Assembly: GCA_025765615.1 (NCBI GenBank) | Contig: JAIVFJ010000452.1 | Location: forward strand, 1 to 39,835 | From: Zopfochytrium polystomum | Taxonomy: Eukaryota; Chytridiomycota; Chytridiomycetes; Chytridiales; Chytridiaceae | Direction: 5' to 3' | DNA: 39,835 nucleotides | Part shown: one piece after another, positions 1 to 10,686 of the stretch | How the letters are laid out: each line of letters opens with the position of its first letter | Position numbering within the stretch: position 1 is the first letter of the stretch | The notes under the pieces: model-generated | What the model was told of the DNA's origin: nothing | What the model saw: the letters and a program-made list of their open reading frames with translations, nothing else | Database searches by the model: none | Made by a program: the position numbers and the translations under genes

Positions 1-309
1 GGCCCCTCTGCCTCCTCGTGGCTGGATCGATGCGCCCACTCGCCCCATTCAAGGTTCGAGCGCCGCCTCTTGGTGGCGAATCGGTGACCGTGCCCCAATT
101 TTGCTGACGTCGTTTCCTTTCTCCCCCAACGTCCCTCACATCCTTTGCAGTCCAAGTACATTTCAAGGACCCGCCAACGAGGGTCGCTGGCGTGCAATCG
201 AGGCACTCCCTTCTGAACTATGCCAGCCGGACAATTGCCAAAAACCTGGGCGATCGACTGTCTCCCCTACGTATAGCACAGCTACCGTTCTACACTCAAG
301 CAGACCGTC
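1..309. other. No gene recognised (left edge)
   Basis: GC-rich sequence before the first plausible start codon at 310. Short overlapping frames are open but none shows a recognisable domain. It may hold the promoter or an earlier exon of the LRR gene that follows. Confidence 0.4.
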
Positions 310-998
310 ATGTCCGCTCGCGCAGCTCTCTCGATGGCTGGCGAAACGATCCGTCTGTCGTCCACATTGTGCACTGCGTTCGCTGACCCCCAGCTCCGCG
401 TCTGCGATCTCTCCCATTCCGCGATCACCGTAGCCGACTTTGAAGCGTCTTTCCTTCCGCGCCCAACAAAATCCCTTTCACGACTCGGGCCACACGCACC
501 GCTGGTTGACGACTGGGAGCAGCTGGACGGCGTTGTAGAAGGCCCCGAGGACGACCCCGGCGGACCGGGATGCCCTGCGATCCACACTCTGCGCGTCGCC
601 TTCACCGACCTAAAACAGCCGACTCGCTTCGCCCACCTGCTCTGTGAGCGCCTTCCCCTCCTCGCGGCGCTCGACATCTCCGGCTGCTTCGACTTCGACA
701 TTTTACACCGGACCCACGGTCCTCTCGATCCTCTCGCGCGGTCTGCCGAAACTTGGCGCTCCTGAACATCTCGTACTGCAGCTGGCTACCCAGGCGGGTC
801 CTCGAGGCGCTTCCGTGAACGGAGAGTTTTTCAGGGGCCTCCTCGTGATGCAGGTGCTATGGGTTGTCCGGTCGAGTGGGGCCCGTTGTGCAGGTTCATG
901 GTCAAAGTCCGCCGGCGCTCAAGCTTGTGTTTGAGGCGGAGGACGTGGCGCTGGATGACCTTGCGCTGGAGTGCGAAGACGGGGGCGTTGGACGATGA
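310..998 (+). pseudogene. Leucine-rich-repeat protein, frame-broken
   Basis: The frame opened by ATG 310 gives an N-terminal part of about 135 residues ending in LRR-type text (LLAALDISGCFDFDIL). The repeat pattern then continues in a second frame (GPTVLSILSR, about 716-740) and a third (NLALLNISYCSWL, about 747-785), so two single-base frame changes lie between about 710 and 745. A 39-nt GT-AG gap (815-853) would bypass an in-frame TGA and lead to a coherent C-terminus (ALKLVFEAEDVALDDLALEC) that stops at 998. LRR proteins of this kind, often F-box-associated, are protein-binding scaffolds; no F-box is visible here. Either the gene is decaying or the assembly has indels. The LRR call rests on the LxxLxIxxC spacing; the function is unknown. 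Confidence 0.45.
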
Positions 999-1111
999 AC
1001 GGTGGTAGCACTGTGTTGTAGGGTTGGTAGTCGTCCGTCGTCCGAAGAGGAATAAAACACTGGCACGATATACCCATTTTCCTTGTCAACCCAGATCATC
1101 CGCGATCCGCG

Positions 1112-4100
1112 ATGGCCCGAAGACGCGCAAAAGGCCTCAAGCCAGCGTCAAAGCCGGAAACGGGGTCAGCATCGACGCCAACGGCGGCGGCGACTGTAAC
1201 GACGAGCACCTGGAGTCGTACAAGAAGAAAGTCGAAAAGGTAGTCAGTCTTCAGTGGGGATCTCTTCAGCTGGGTTGCCTCTTCGTCCGCGAAGTCTTCG
1301 CTCAACCCAAGCGACAATCCTGCAACTACAATCGCCCACTAACCGATCATTCGACCCGCGAACGGGCGGGCGGCCCGGTCAGCTCATTGCGGACGCGACA
1401 CAAACCCTGGAGACGTTCCGCAAGTACGATGCGGACTACGAAAAGCTCGACAAGTTTCTCGAAGAGACACCGAAAAAGCTAAAGGCCGATGTTAAGGTTC
1501 GTTTTCCACGTATTTTGGTTTACACCCGTCCCTTCGGTCTCTGAAGGATCTGAATGGGTTCAAAGAGCAGGTCCCGATCGGACCGCTTGCGTTCATGCAA
1601 GGCGAACTGATCCACACGAACGAAGTGATCGTTTCGCTTGGGGCGAACTGGTTCATGGAGTGTTCGGCGTCCCATGCGAGGGAGATCGTTGCGCGGCGGA
1701 GAGAATGTAAGGCTCTTTGTGTGTTTGCAGTCCTTTAGTGGCGTACCGTTCTGAACCGTTAGTTCCTTCCGCTACCTCCCTTCGCCCCAAGATTCCACAG
1801 AACAAATGGTGGCCGCCAAAGAGAAAATCGAAAACCTTAATCTGAGGCGCCGGCTGGCGGAAGGTTCAGCTACCGACCTTGACGGGGACGCGGTTCGCTT
1901 TCCGTTTTTTTTGGCAGTTTTTTTGTTTTCCTTCTGCTTATCGTGAACGCTGTTCCCAGGTCAACGAAGAGGGTCTCAAGTTTGTGGAGATTCGCGAGGA
2001 GATGGACGACGACGGAAATATCATCTCAGAACGGCCGGGTGAGTAGTTGGGCGCTGTTCAAACGTCGCGACTATCCCTGACATTGTACCTTCACCAAGCT
2101 GCACCGCCCGTGGCAGAACCGCAGCCGCCACGACCGCCGCAAACAGCTCCCACCCCTCAGCAGGCAGTAACCCCCAGAGTCAGCCAGTCCGACGCGGTCG
2201 CCGCCGCAATCGACGAGTTCGACCAGAAGCTGCTGGACTTGATAGAGAAGCTTGGGGAGGAGGAGGAGCGGCATGGGCTGAGCGCACACCATGGGCCCGA
2301 CGACGACGGCGACGGCAATGCGTCAGAGCAAGACAGCGATGACGCGCGCCTCCGCGCGCAGGAAGAGGAAGAGTACCAGCAGTACGACAGCGGCCTGCGA
2401 GCGGACGACGACGAGGACGATTTCAACCCTTCGGACCCGGAGCCAGCCAGCGACGACGACGACGACCATGGAGACGAACGGGAGGCTGGCGAAGGCGGCC
2501 GGCGGGCGGGGCGGCGGCGACGCAACACCGAGGACAAGGTCAAAGCGCGCAGGAAGTCTGTCTCTTTTGCAGAGGACGTGAAACCCGTTGCCGACGACGA
2601 AGACGACGGAGGCAGCGGTGGCGGCGGCTCCGGAGCGCCGTCTTTGCCACCGCTACGCCACCCCGGTGACGTGTACCACCGGATGCTGGCGGTCGTCGAG
2701 CACAGCCGTCAGTCTGTTGACCGCAAGCAAAAAGCGGCCGACACGGCGCTGGCCAACGCGTGGCAGGACATACTAAAGGACGCCGTTGTCGTCCACGACG
2801 AGCTCGACGACTTTACGGGAGAAGATCTCGAGGATTACTTGTTCGGGCGTGAGATTGCGGAGGAGTACCATCAGAAACGGGAGAGCCTTTTGGAGAAGCA
2901 GGCGAACGTTGTAGACTACTTGGACGACGAAGCGAGGGAGGTAAGAACTGTTTTCCTTGCGTACGAGTGAGGCTGACGAAAAGAGCGAAATCCATAGAGA
3001 CTCCACTTTGAGGAGCTTGAACGGACGGGGTCGCGGTTCAAGGCTCGTCGCCTTGTTGCAACAGCGGCGTCGAACGCACCAGCAGAAGACGAAGAAGATG
3101 AGCTGATCGACCAGGAAGTGCTAGCGTATGCAAAAGTATGGATGGTTGATCATTTTCATTTTTTGTCGGCGAGACTTGCGTGGCACTGACATTGACCAAG
3201 TTGCAGCTCGATCTGGAGGATGTCCTCCCTCCGGAGCAACTGCCCCCTGACTTGCGCGAGACCCTCGCTAAATCAGAGCGCCTCGCGCTTTCTGACCAGC
3301 CCCAGACCTCTATTCAAGTGCCCGATCAATCGACCACCCCAGCCCCATCCCAAGCACCACGGAAAGTGAAACCAAACCTCGCAGCCGGGATTCGAAAAAC
3401 TACCTCGAGTGCTTCTGAAACGGCTGGAACCGCGGCGACCAACGGCGGAGGGACGGAGTACCGGAGAACGGAAGGACAAAGTCGAGGACCTGGGTAAGAT
3501 CGGGACTGCTGGACCTCTTGGATCGCCGTCTCCGGTCCAGTTCAGGTCTGAGATCATCCCGATACCAGCGGCGAGGCAGTCGCCTGCGCGACCGCCCAGC
3601 GCCGCCACGCAGGCCAAGGGGCCGCTTTCGTCTCCAAAGAAGATGGAGTCGGACGTCGGCAAGGAGCAGTCGCCGGGGAGGCCGACTGGGAAGAAGAAGG
3701 GTGGACCGCCAGAGAACGGGGCCTCGGACCGCGGCAATGGTCCAGCCGTTGCAAGTGCACCGCCGCCGCCGCCCGTCGGCCCGCGGGAAGAAGGTGGTGG
3801 TGTCGGTAGCGGCACGTCGCCCGGTCCTCATCCTCCTCGCGGCGCGGCTGTGCAGGCCTCGGTCCGCGAGCGCTCGAGCCCGGAAATCGCGGTTTTCAAC
3901 GGGCCGCCGCCGCCGCCGCCGACGCACGACGCCGCGCAGACGCAGCCGCCGGCGGGGGGCGGTCGGAAAGTGTCGAAATTCAAGGCGCAGCGGCTGGCCG
4001 AGATGGCGTCGGGGGCGGCGGCGGGATCCGACGGGGCGGGATCCGACGGGGCGGCGGGGTTCGGCGCGTTTGTCGGGTTGCAACCGAGGGTCGGAAGCGA

Positions 4101-4830
4101 GGGGCGTGCGGACGAGATGAGTGGTTCGGTGGACGGGCAGAGCAGGGACGCGGAGGCGCATGTACTAGCGGTTTCTGCGGATGTTCGGGAGACCCCTGGC
4201 GGCGAAGTGAGGCGTGAGTATTCCGCTGCGGTCGTAGGAGCAGCAGCGGCGGCGGCGGTGGCCCGACCTGCGGTGTGCGAAAACCCGGATGTCGCTGCGC
4301 CGCCAGGTGCTGCCTCGGCGGCGCCCGCGAAAAAGGTGTCCAAGTTTAAGGCGAGCCGCATGGCGCAGACGACTCCGAGCGACGGTGTCGGTGGCGGTGG
4401 CGCTGGCCGTTCACCGCCGCCTCAGCCCGCCGCCGCCGTCAAATCGCCCGTGCCCGAATACCCGCCGTCTGCGCTGCCGTCGTCCTCCGAGCAGCGCGCG
4501 ACTTCAGCACCGTCGTTGCCGTCAAAATCTGACAAGACCAGCCGCGCGCAGCACCAGCAGCCGGAGCGGTCGTCCCGCGGTCCGTCGCCGGAACGAGCGC
4601 CTGGTGGCCGGCCGGCCGACGGCGACAACGGCAACGGCGAGGCGGCTGTGGTGATGCAGGCTGTGGTGAGAGAGTCGTCGGGGACGCCGGCTGCGTTGGG
4701 ACGGCGGACGGAGGGCGGCGGGTTGTCGTCTCCGTCGTCATCGTCGTCAGCAGCGGCGCCGGCGGCGAACGGCGAGGTGCCGAGGAAGAAGAGTTTGTTT
4801 CGAAAGTCGAGGGAGAGTATGAAGGGATGA
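1112..4830 (+). CDS. URI1: URI1/Bud27 unconventional prefoldin, 9 exons
   Basis: Homologue of the prefoldin-like protein that binds RNA polymerase subunit RPB5 and helps cytoplasmic assembly of RNA polymerases. Proposed exons: 1112-1239 (start uncertain), 1383-1496, 1547-1706, 1792-1892, 1960-2038, 2099-2940, 2998-3135, 3207-3493, 3546-4830. Exons 2-9 join in phase and sum to 1002 codons including stop. The prefoldin-alpha domain is clear: a coiled coil (YDADYEKLDKFLEE), the hairpin segment GPLAFMQGELIHTNEV (about 1580-1625) and a second coiled coil (KEKIENLNLRRRLAE). An acidic, disordered middle follows (about 2290-2480). The C-terminus carries URI-box motifs: KVSKFKAQRLAEM at 3967, KKVSKFKASRMAQ at 4330 and a divergent KKSLFRKSRESMKG at the end. 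ATG 1112 lies in a different frame from the coiled-coil text just before the first donor, so exon 1 holds an unseen intron or an indel. At about 1000 residues it is longer than human URI (about 535) or yeast Bud27 (about 800). Confidence 0.85.
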
Positions 4831-4929
4831 CGAAGGATTGCTGTGCGGTTTGTCTCTTTTTTTTTTTTTGAGTTTCCTCGTTTTCGGGGCTCTATGCCGG
4901 CCCGCACATTATCCAAAGTGTAGTAAAAA

Positions 4930-5236
4930 TACAGCCACCCGGACCTGCCATCTCGACATCGTCGACATCGCGTGGGTCCGGCGGGGGCTTCTCCTTTTGA
5001 CCCGTTCCTTCCCTCCAGAGAACGACAAATTCAACGACAATTTCAATCTTGGGCGTGTGTATCATTATATATATGCCCATGTTTGATGCCGCTTCCATTC
5101 TTCTCCATTGATCCCCAACAAAACCACTGAACCAAAATAGGACACTCAAGATGTCCGGCCTCGGATGGAAGAATCCGGACCGCGAGTACATCTATCGGAA
5201 GAATCCCGTCAGCAAGATCTTGGACGCCCTTTGCCG
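4930..5236 (+). pseudogene. Family A pseudogene, 5' half
   Basis: Degenerate copy of the gene at 5780-6587. A remnant of exon 1 is at about 4946-4975 (CATCTCGACATCGTCGACAT, followed by GCGTGGGTCC in place of the donor ACGTGAGTCC). Exon 2 text survives as NDKFNDNFNLG (about 5022-5055). Exon 3 begins after the acceptor near 5141 and reads DTQDVR, then, after a frame change, RKNPVSKILDAL. Homology stops near 5236, so the conserved core of the protein is missing. It lies directly behind URI1, which supports duplication of a URI1-family A block. Confidence 0.7.
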
Positions 5237-5371
5237 CAAGGCTGTGCGTCGGCGACGGCTGTACTGGAGTTGACCAATCTTGAGAGAAGCTTCAGTACTG
5301 CATGCACTTTGTCCGAATTGTCCGAAGGAGTCCAGCCTTGCACGAAACGCAAATGACGCCGCACTGCGCCA

Positions 5372-5520
5372 ACACTTTATTATGGTCGCAGTCAACTGCA
5401 AATCAGTCTCCCACCTCACCATCAAGCTCGAAATCGCAATTATACTTCCTGGTCGCGCGAAACCACAGAGCCAACGTCAAACACAAACGGTGCCCTCTGC
5501 TCGTCGCCTGATGGCCTTTC
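5372..5520 (-). pseudogene. Family A pseudogene, inverted 3' end
   Basis: Read on the minus strand this matches the last about 110 bases and the 3' flank of the intact gene at 5780-6587. GTGGTTTCGCGCGACCAG is followed by AATTGCGATTTCGAG (compare 6523-6560), and AATAAAGTGTTGG corresponds to the poly(A) signal at 6603. The reading frame is broken. With the plus-strand remnant at 4930-5236 it shows that the first family A copy was split and its 3' part inverted, losing about 300 bp of core. Confidence 0.7.
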
Positions 5521-5779
5521 CCAACGGACCCCCGCGTTTATGTACAGAAAAAGTTAGACCGGTTGAGGGCTAGAAACAGACTGAGAGACAGACAGATGAC
5601 CGCAAGCCACAAAATGATCAAATTTTCCCCAAATTGGGAATTGGAATTGTGGTACGAGTGGGATCTTCTGCCACCACCGACTGAAGACAAGAAAGACAGA
5701 ATCGTGCGTCGACCGAGCGTCCGGGAGGATATATATAAAGCCACTTGCGCAAACCGGCGGAGGCAGGCAGCAGGCAACA

Positions 5780-6587
5780 ATGGCGGGCAGGACTTACCAT
5801 CTCGATATCGACTATATCACGTGAGTCCTTTTGAACCCCTTTGGCCAGACAGTTCTTGTCAACCGTCACCATCCCACCCAACAAAAAAAAAAACAATCAT
5901 GAAACCGCAATCCCCATGTCTTTCGTCCTGTCCCTCGCGCTGCGCAGCAAACTCCGCTTTACGATCTCTCCGTACTCGAACGGCAAATTCGACGACAACT
6001 TGAACCTCGAGGTCGCCAAGGCAAGAGTGGCCACTCCACTCCCATTCCTCTCCACTAATCCCTAATGAATAACCACTCAACCACAACAGGACACTCACGA
6101 CGTCCGCCTCGCGCAAAAGTATCCGGATCCCGACTACGTCTATCGAAAGAAGCCCGTCAGCGAGATCCCGGACGCCTTCCTTCGCCAGCTCTTCCTTTTC
6201 CCGTCCCACAAGCTGGGCCATGGGATTGGCGGGATCCAAAACATTGGGTCCGGGCGGTGGCTGGAGCACGACCCCAAGACGGGCAAGCTGAAAACGGTGG
6301 AGCAGTTCACGGGCGCCCCGGACCAAATCTTCCACTGCACGCGCCACTTCCGCGACGATTACGAGGGCACGCTGGTCGGGGACCCGCGGCCTTCGCCGAT
6401 TGGTGTTGGCGCCGACGCCGAGATTGGCGTGCTGTCGTTTCTCCTTGGGAGCGACGGGAAGCCGGTGGGCAGGCCGTCAGGCGGCAGCGGCGACGGCGAC
6501 GGCACGGTTGTGTACGACGTGGCTGTGGTTTCGCGCGACAAGTACAATTGCGATTTCGAGTTTGACGGTTATGTCACATCGTTTTAA
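5780..6587 (+). CDS. Family A protein, copy 2 (203 aa, unknown)
   Basis: Three exons: 5780-5820, 5948-6020, 6090-6587. The phases (2, then 0) are shared with three other copies in the window. Intron 2 has a GC donor (AAG|GCAAGA), whereas the other copies have GTAAGT there. I do not recognise the family. The protein is short, with no signal peptide or membrane segment. Fixed blocks include KFDDNLNLEVAK at the end of exon 2, FPSHKLGHGIGGIQN, LEHDPKTGKLKTVEQFTGAPD, a Gly/Asp linker (GGSGDGDG) and a C-terminal YNCDFEFDGY. The block GIQN..SG.WLEH....G....F.GAPDQIF loosely recalls one lobe of a beta-trefoil lectin; this is weak inference. It is the most diverged intact copy, by eye about two-thirds identical to the others. 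It starts MAGRTYHLDIDYIT rather than MATTPSERK. Confidence 0.8.
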
Positions 6588-6602
6588 GAATTGAAGGCGA
6601 TC

Positions 6603-6608
6603 AATAAA
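6603..6608 (+). promoter_or_regulatory. Poly(A) signal AATAAA
   Basis: Canonical AATAAA 15 bases after the stop of family A copy 2. The same signal is recognisable in the inverted pseudogene fragment at about 5375, so it is an inherited part of this gene. Confidence 0.6.
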
Positions 6609-6697
6609 GTGTATGCAGTTTCAGTTGACATCCTTTTCGATTCCGCCGTGCTCATTGGAGATGCTCATGTTGTTGCAACCGATCCGGCTATCCAACC

Positions 6698-6749
6698 AAA
6701 AAAAATAAAAATAAAAAAAAAATAAAAATAAAAAAAATAAAAATTAAAT
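6698..6749 (+). repeat. A-rich tract (AAAAATAAA)n
   Basis: About 50 bases almost entirely of A with scattered T, between family A copy 2 and a minus-strand gene fragment. It resembles the A-rich leaders just before the start codons of copies 3-5, or a retroposon tail. It codes for nothing. Confidence 0.6.
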
Positions 6750-6759
6750 TCGATGGCCG

Positions 6760-6905
6760 CCCAAATTTCCTGTCACCTTTCAAATCTTTTTGGACCGTCG
6801 GTAGCGTGTTCTTTTGCTGTTGCAATGTCTTTAAATGCAGTACCGACTGCTTTTGGTGGTCGTTACCGATGTGGCAGGCAATCACTCTTCCATGTACTTC
6901 CTCCT
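6760..6905 (-). pseudogene. Fragment of the ART-like gene (exon 2 end and donor)
   Basis: Minus-strand text ACHIGNDHQKQS matches ACHIGNDHQQQSD of the intact gene at 8082-10462. Nucleotides 6840-6890 parallel 9880-9930 almost base for base (TGGTGGTCGTTACCGATGTGGCAGGC). The match runs on to the exon 2 donor and its flank (TTTCCTGTCACCTTTCAAATC against 9803-9824). The STT motif region is degraded and the frame is broken. It is an orphan fragment of a duplicated block. Confidence 0.75.
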
Positions 6906-7225
6906 TCGGATCGGCGTACTCCCTCTGGACGACAACAATCGCCCAGATCTGAGCACAAAACTCGATCGCCCTTCGTGGACCGATCACCACGAACCTGACT
7001 CCACCGTGTCTTACGCTCAGCCTGGCAACTGAACCTTCCGACGAACGACTCGCAGAGATCCGCGCAGCCTTAACAAACCAACTCTCTTCTTCAACCGCAT
7101 CCCCCAAGGACTTCCCCTTTTCGATCCAGCTGTGTACCTCGAGAACCACGATTTCACCAACATACTGCTCGCCACCCACCTTGCTCCTGGTGTTCTCTCT
7201 GCCACCTTCCCGTCGCACAAGGTTT
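6906..7225. other. Possible old coding remnant, unidentified
   Basis: No intact gene. One plus frame reads like former coding sequence (EPSDERLAEIRAALTNQL, about 7030-7085) but is bounded by stops and merges into the URI1 3' duplicate. I cannot assign a family. Confidence 0.3.
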
Positions 7226-7570
7226 CCGCTTCGCCGGACCGAGGGGCTGGTGGCCCGCCGGCCGACGACGACGTGGGCGAGGAGGTGGTGGTGGTGAAGG
7301 CTATGGTGAGGAGTCGACAGGGACGCCTGCTGCGTTGGGACGGCGGGTGGAGGGCGGCGGGCTATCGGCGTCGACGTCGTCGTCGACCGCGGCGGCGACG
7401 CGAGGGGCCGAGGAAAAGAGTGTTTCGAAAGTCGAGGGAGAGAATGCAGTGATGAAAAAGGATTGCCTGAGTTTTCTTTTTTTTTGTTTTGTTTTCGGGC
7501 TCCATGCAGAGTCGGGGGGAAGGAACGGCACAATGCAAAGTATTAAGGATACAGCTGCCACGTAGACGTG
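7226..7570 (+). pseudogene. Duplicated URI1 3' end
   Basis: Nucleotides 7226-7570 parallel the last about 230 coding bases and the 3' flank of URI1 (about 4590-4930). Shared stretches include CTGCGTTGGGACGGCGG, GTTTCGAAAGTCGAGGGAGA and the flank with a T-run followed by GTTTTCGGGCTC. The copied C-terminus still reads VFRKSRERMQ then stop, but upstream the frame shifts and there is no prefoldin domain. It lacks the first eight exons and should not make a functional URI protein. Confidence 0.8.
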
Positions 7571-8081
7571 AGCCCATTGGACCCCGTTAGACGGCAGGCA
7601 GGCTTGTTGGTATGGGTGTCGTTACGGCCTTTGACAAGGTGCGCCCACTGGACTGATCCAAGACACCGTGATAAGTGTCTCGGGCTACCTTGCCGCGGCA
7701 GGATCGATATCCAGCCAAGACACTGTCGGGATCGAGGCACTGCAGGAGGGCGATTGATGTGCTGTTGTTATTTCGTCGCGCAAGATTCCACGACCCAAGC
7801 TGGACTTGAGAGTCGCACGCGCACAGCTGCCAGGATTGGAGGGTTGTCACTTGCAGCGAGTGAAATCTGGAAGGAGAGACGCCCGACCGGCCGCAGTTTA
7901 CTGAACTTCAAACAATGTAAAACACAACACACCAAAGAAAATTCGTAGGCAATGATCAAGAAAATGAAGCGTGAAGGGTACAGAAATCGAGAGGGTGACT
8001 CCAATGGAAGGAAATAATTCAAAAAGATGAAACGAGCAACTGAGACCCGCCAGCGCTATACCCAAGCACCCAATTTCATCA
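7571..8081. other. Intergenic, nothing recognised
   Basis: Unique mixed-composition sequence between the URI1 3' duplicate and the stop codon of the minus-strand ART-like gene. Both strands have short open frames without domains. It should contain the 3' UTR of the minus-strand gene. Confidence 0.5.
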
Positions 8082-10462
8082 CTACTTCTTCTTCTTCCCT
8101 GCAGCGGTGGCCGCCTTCGCCACTGGCTTCTTTGCCGCCGGTACGGGCGCCTTTTTCCTCGGCGCCGGGGCTCGGGGCTTAGGAGCAGGGGCGCTCTTGA
8201 CCGGCTTGGCTTTCGAGGCAGCCTTGGCGCCGCTCTTTTTGGCGGGCGCCATCTTGGTCGTGGCCGACTTGGCTCTGGGGACTGTTGCTGCGTTCTTCTT
8301 GACGGTAGGTCTGTTCTTAGCCTTGGCGGCGGCCTTGCTAGCGAGGGATGGCCGAGGCTGTGTGTGGATTGTGAGGTTCTGTGGAGTGCGAAAAGCAAAG
8401 GAGGTGGGCACAGCGGTGTCAGAGGAACAGTATGGACATCATCTAAGAGGGCGATGGGAGCGTTGGCGAGAGCTTACACACCACCACCTTTACCTTTGCA
8501 GCGGCTTTGCGCGGAGCCTTGAGCGCATTCTTCGTGTTTGCCTTCTTCCCCGTGGCAGAAGTCTTTGTCCCTGCCGCCTTTGCCTTTTGTTTGGCAGCGG
8601 TTCGAGCAGTTGGAGCACCGCGCGAAGCACTGGAGAATTTCGGCCCGGCCTTTTTCGGCGAGGCTGACCTTGATGCGGTGTTAGCCTGGCAAAATATACA
8701 TGGGAAGTAAATGGTCAGTTTGGGTGATCAAGGGAGATTTGCGAACGGAGGAGTGTCATCTTTCTCACCACTTTCCCTCGGAAACCAGGGGTCGGAGGCG
8801 GCGGTGGCGGCGGTGGCACGGTGCCGCCCATTTTCGCGGCTGGCGGCGCCGCCAGTTTGGATTTGCTGGCGTCGGCGGCTTTTGGGCTCGCGTCGACGGT
8901 GGCCCATTTCTTTGCCTTTTTGGACGAGTCGAAATTCAAGGCTTTCTTGCCGCCAGTAATGCGGGCCTTGTTGATGTCGGCGAGGGAGCCCGTGGAGGCT
9001 TTGTTTTTGGCGAGCGTGGCCTAGTTCGGAGGAAACGGGGAATGGGAGGTTGTAGCGGAAATTGAAGGAAATAGCGTTTGAGACACAAGAGACGAAAGGC
9101 GGGCGGAAGAAACAAACAACCGACTTTGATGTCAAGAGTTCCGTCGGCGTTCTTGACGGCGTTCTTGTTGAACTGGGCGTTCATGGCCGTGACTCGCTGC
9201 TTGCACGCGTTGCCGGCGCGTCGATAGAGACCGCCAGTGTGTCGCGACCGAAACAGATCTGCCGAATTGTACATCTTGCAATACACCCTCGAGACGAATC
9301 CATCGAATAGCACCTCCCCGTCACGTTCGCCCACTTGACAAAAAAAAGAGGATTTGCGGCGACGATTGGGTCAGCTGAGGCAATTCTTTCAAACAAAAGA
9401 ACTGGCATATCATACATGCACGGGCACGGTCGTTCATCCCGTGTGTCTTGTTTTGGTCCAGCTGAGAGACATCCGACAAGCCCTGAAAGAAGTTGAAATT
9501 CGCGCGTGTCGGGCCTTTAGCTGGATGTTTGATTTGGTGCAGTGTGTACGGTTAGCCAAGGTTTGGAGAAGTGCAGAAGTGAGCTAGGCTTACGCAGAAT
9601 GACGTCGTTCTCCTTCGGAAGGAGTACCGCATTTCTCCCCTCCTCGGTGCTCATGTCGATTACTCTACTTCTTTCATCCGGGGTCATGTCTTTCAGGCCA
9701 ATCTGATTTGAAAGTTAGCGAACAGGATTGCACGAAACGAGGTTCTCGGACGTACACTCCCCGGCCGCTTGGAGTGAAACCCAATCCCCCCCATCTCCCA
9801 GATTTCCTCTCACCTTTAAAATCTTGTCAGTTCCGCCGGCAGTGTATTTCTTCGCTGTTGCCAGGTCCCTTGTTGTTGAAATGTAGTCCGACTGCTGTTG
9901 GTGGTCGTTACCGATGTGGCAGGCGACACAATGGGCAGCTCCAGCGACCTTGGGCCTCCAAGTGTTCGGATCGTGGCTAGACGACCGGATGTCGTTTCCA
10001 CTTTCGTATTGCTTGACGTCGTCCTTTGTTGCCGCACGGAAGACGTAATCCGGGAATTCACGACCATTCTCATCGATAAAGTCATCGACGCCGTCGCTGG
10101 CAAAGGGCGAGAAGCGCTGGGCAGTGGAGCCGGTTCGATGCTTCAGTTTTGTGAGAGGTGGGAGTGGGTCAAAAGTAGGTTTGGGGTTAGTCAGGGGTCG
10201 GCATCCGGCGTATTCATTCACTGCGCGGTTTTTCGTTTCTCGATCTGAGGCAGAGGAAACTTACTTTGAGGGAAGGACTCGGCTCCTGGGAAGTTCCTGC
10301 ATGTTGCGAGTCTCGGCGTTCAAGGTGTTCAAGGGCAGCTGCCCTGGAGCCGCATCCCAACACAAGAAGTGCTCCGAGAAGGGCGAGGAGCCGCAGTCCG
10401 TGAGAAGCGCGTGTTGCCGAAGCTAGGTAAAAGACGGCTCGGCTGGTTTTGCGGGGCGACAT
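8082..10462 (-). CDS. Predicted secreted ADP-ribosyltransferase-like protein, basic tail
   Basis: Eight exons in transcript order: 10462-10265, 10116-9814, 9702-9594, 9520-9416, 9333-9125, 9020-8769, 8685-8494, 8378-8082. All junctions are in phase and give 554 residues. A leucine-rich hydrophobic stretch near residues 23-43 looks like a signal peptide with a long n-region. Residues 67-203 resemble the R-S-E class of ADP-ribosyltransferases: an Arg in YVFRAA (R93), then DYISTTRDLATAKKY (S146-T147-T148), then a hydrophobic strand AVLLP. The usual Glu directly before that strand is Ala here; E187/E188 are the nearest candidates, so catalysis is doubtful. A CxxC (129-132) precedes the STT motif. 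After a mixed linker come a run of eight prolines (near 376) and a C-terminal 160 residues rich in Lys, Ala and Pro, like a histone H1 tail. Such a tail could bind nucleic acid or carry a nuclear signal. Gene structure is well supported; ART identity is inference; the target is unknown. Confidence 0.65.
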
Positions 10463-10601
10463 ATACCACGGGACGGCAGCAGACGAGGAGGAGGGTGCAA
10501 GAAGGGTTCAAGTTGTGGGAGGTAAAGTGCGGGGCTGGGTCCCTCAATTATATTCGTCGGCACTCCTTCCCGTTTTTTCCACTTTCTCAATAAGACCTTT
10601 A

Positions 10602-10686
<85 letters not shown>

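Noticed and set aside
3273..4916. Several long frames antisense to URI1 (up to 253 codons)
   Set aside because: High GC leaves all frames open. Splice junctions, prefoldin domain and URI motifs are all on the plus strand.
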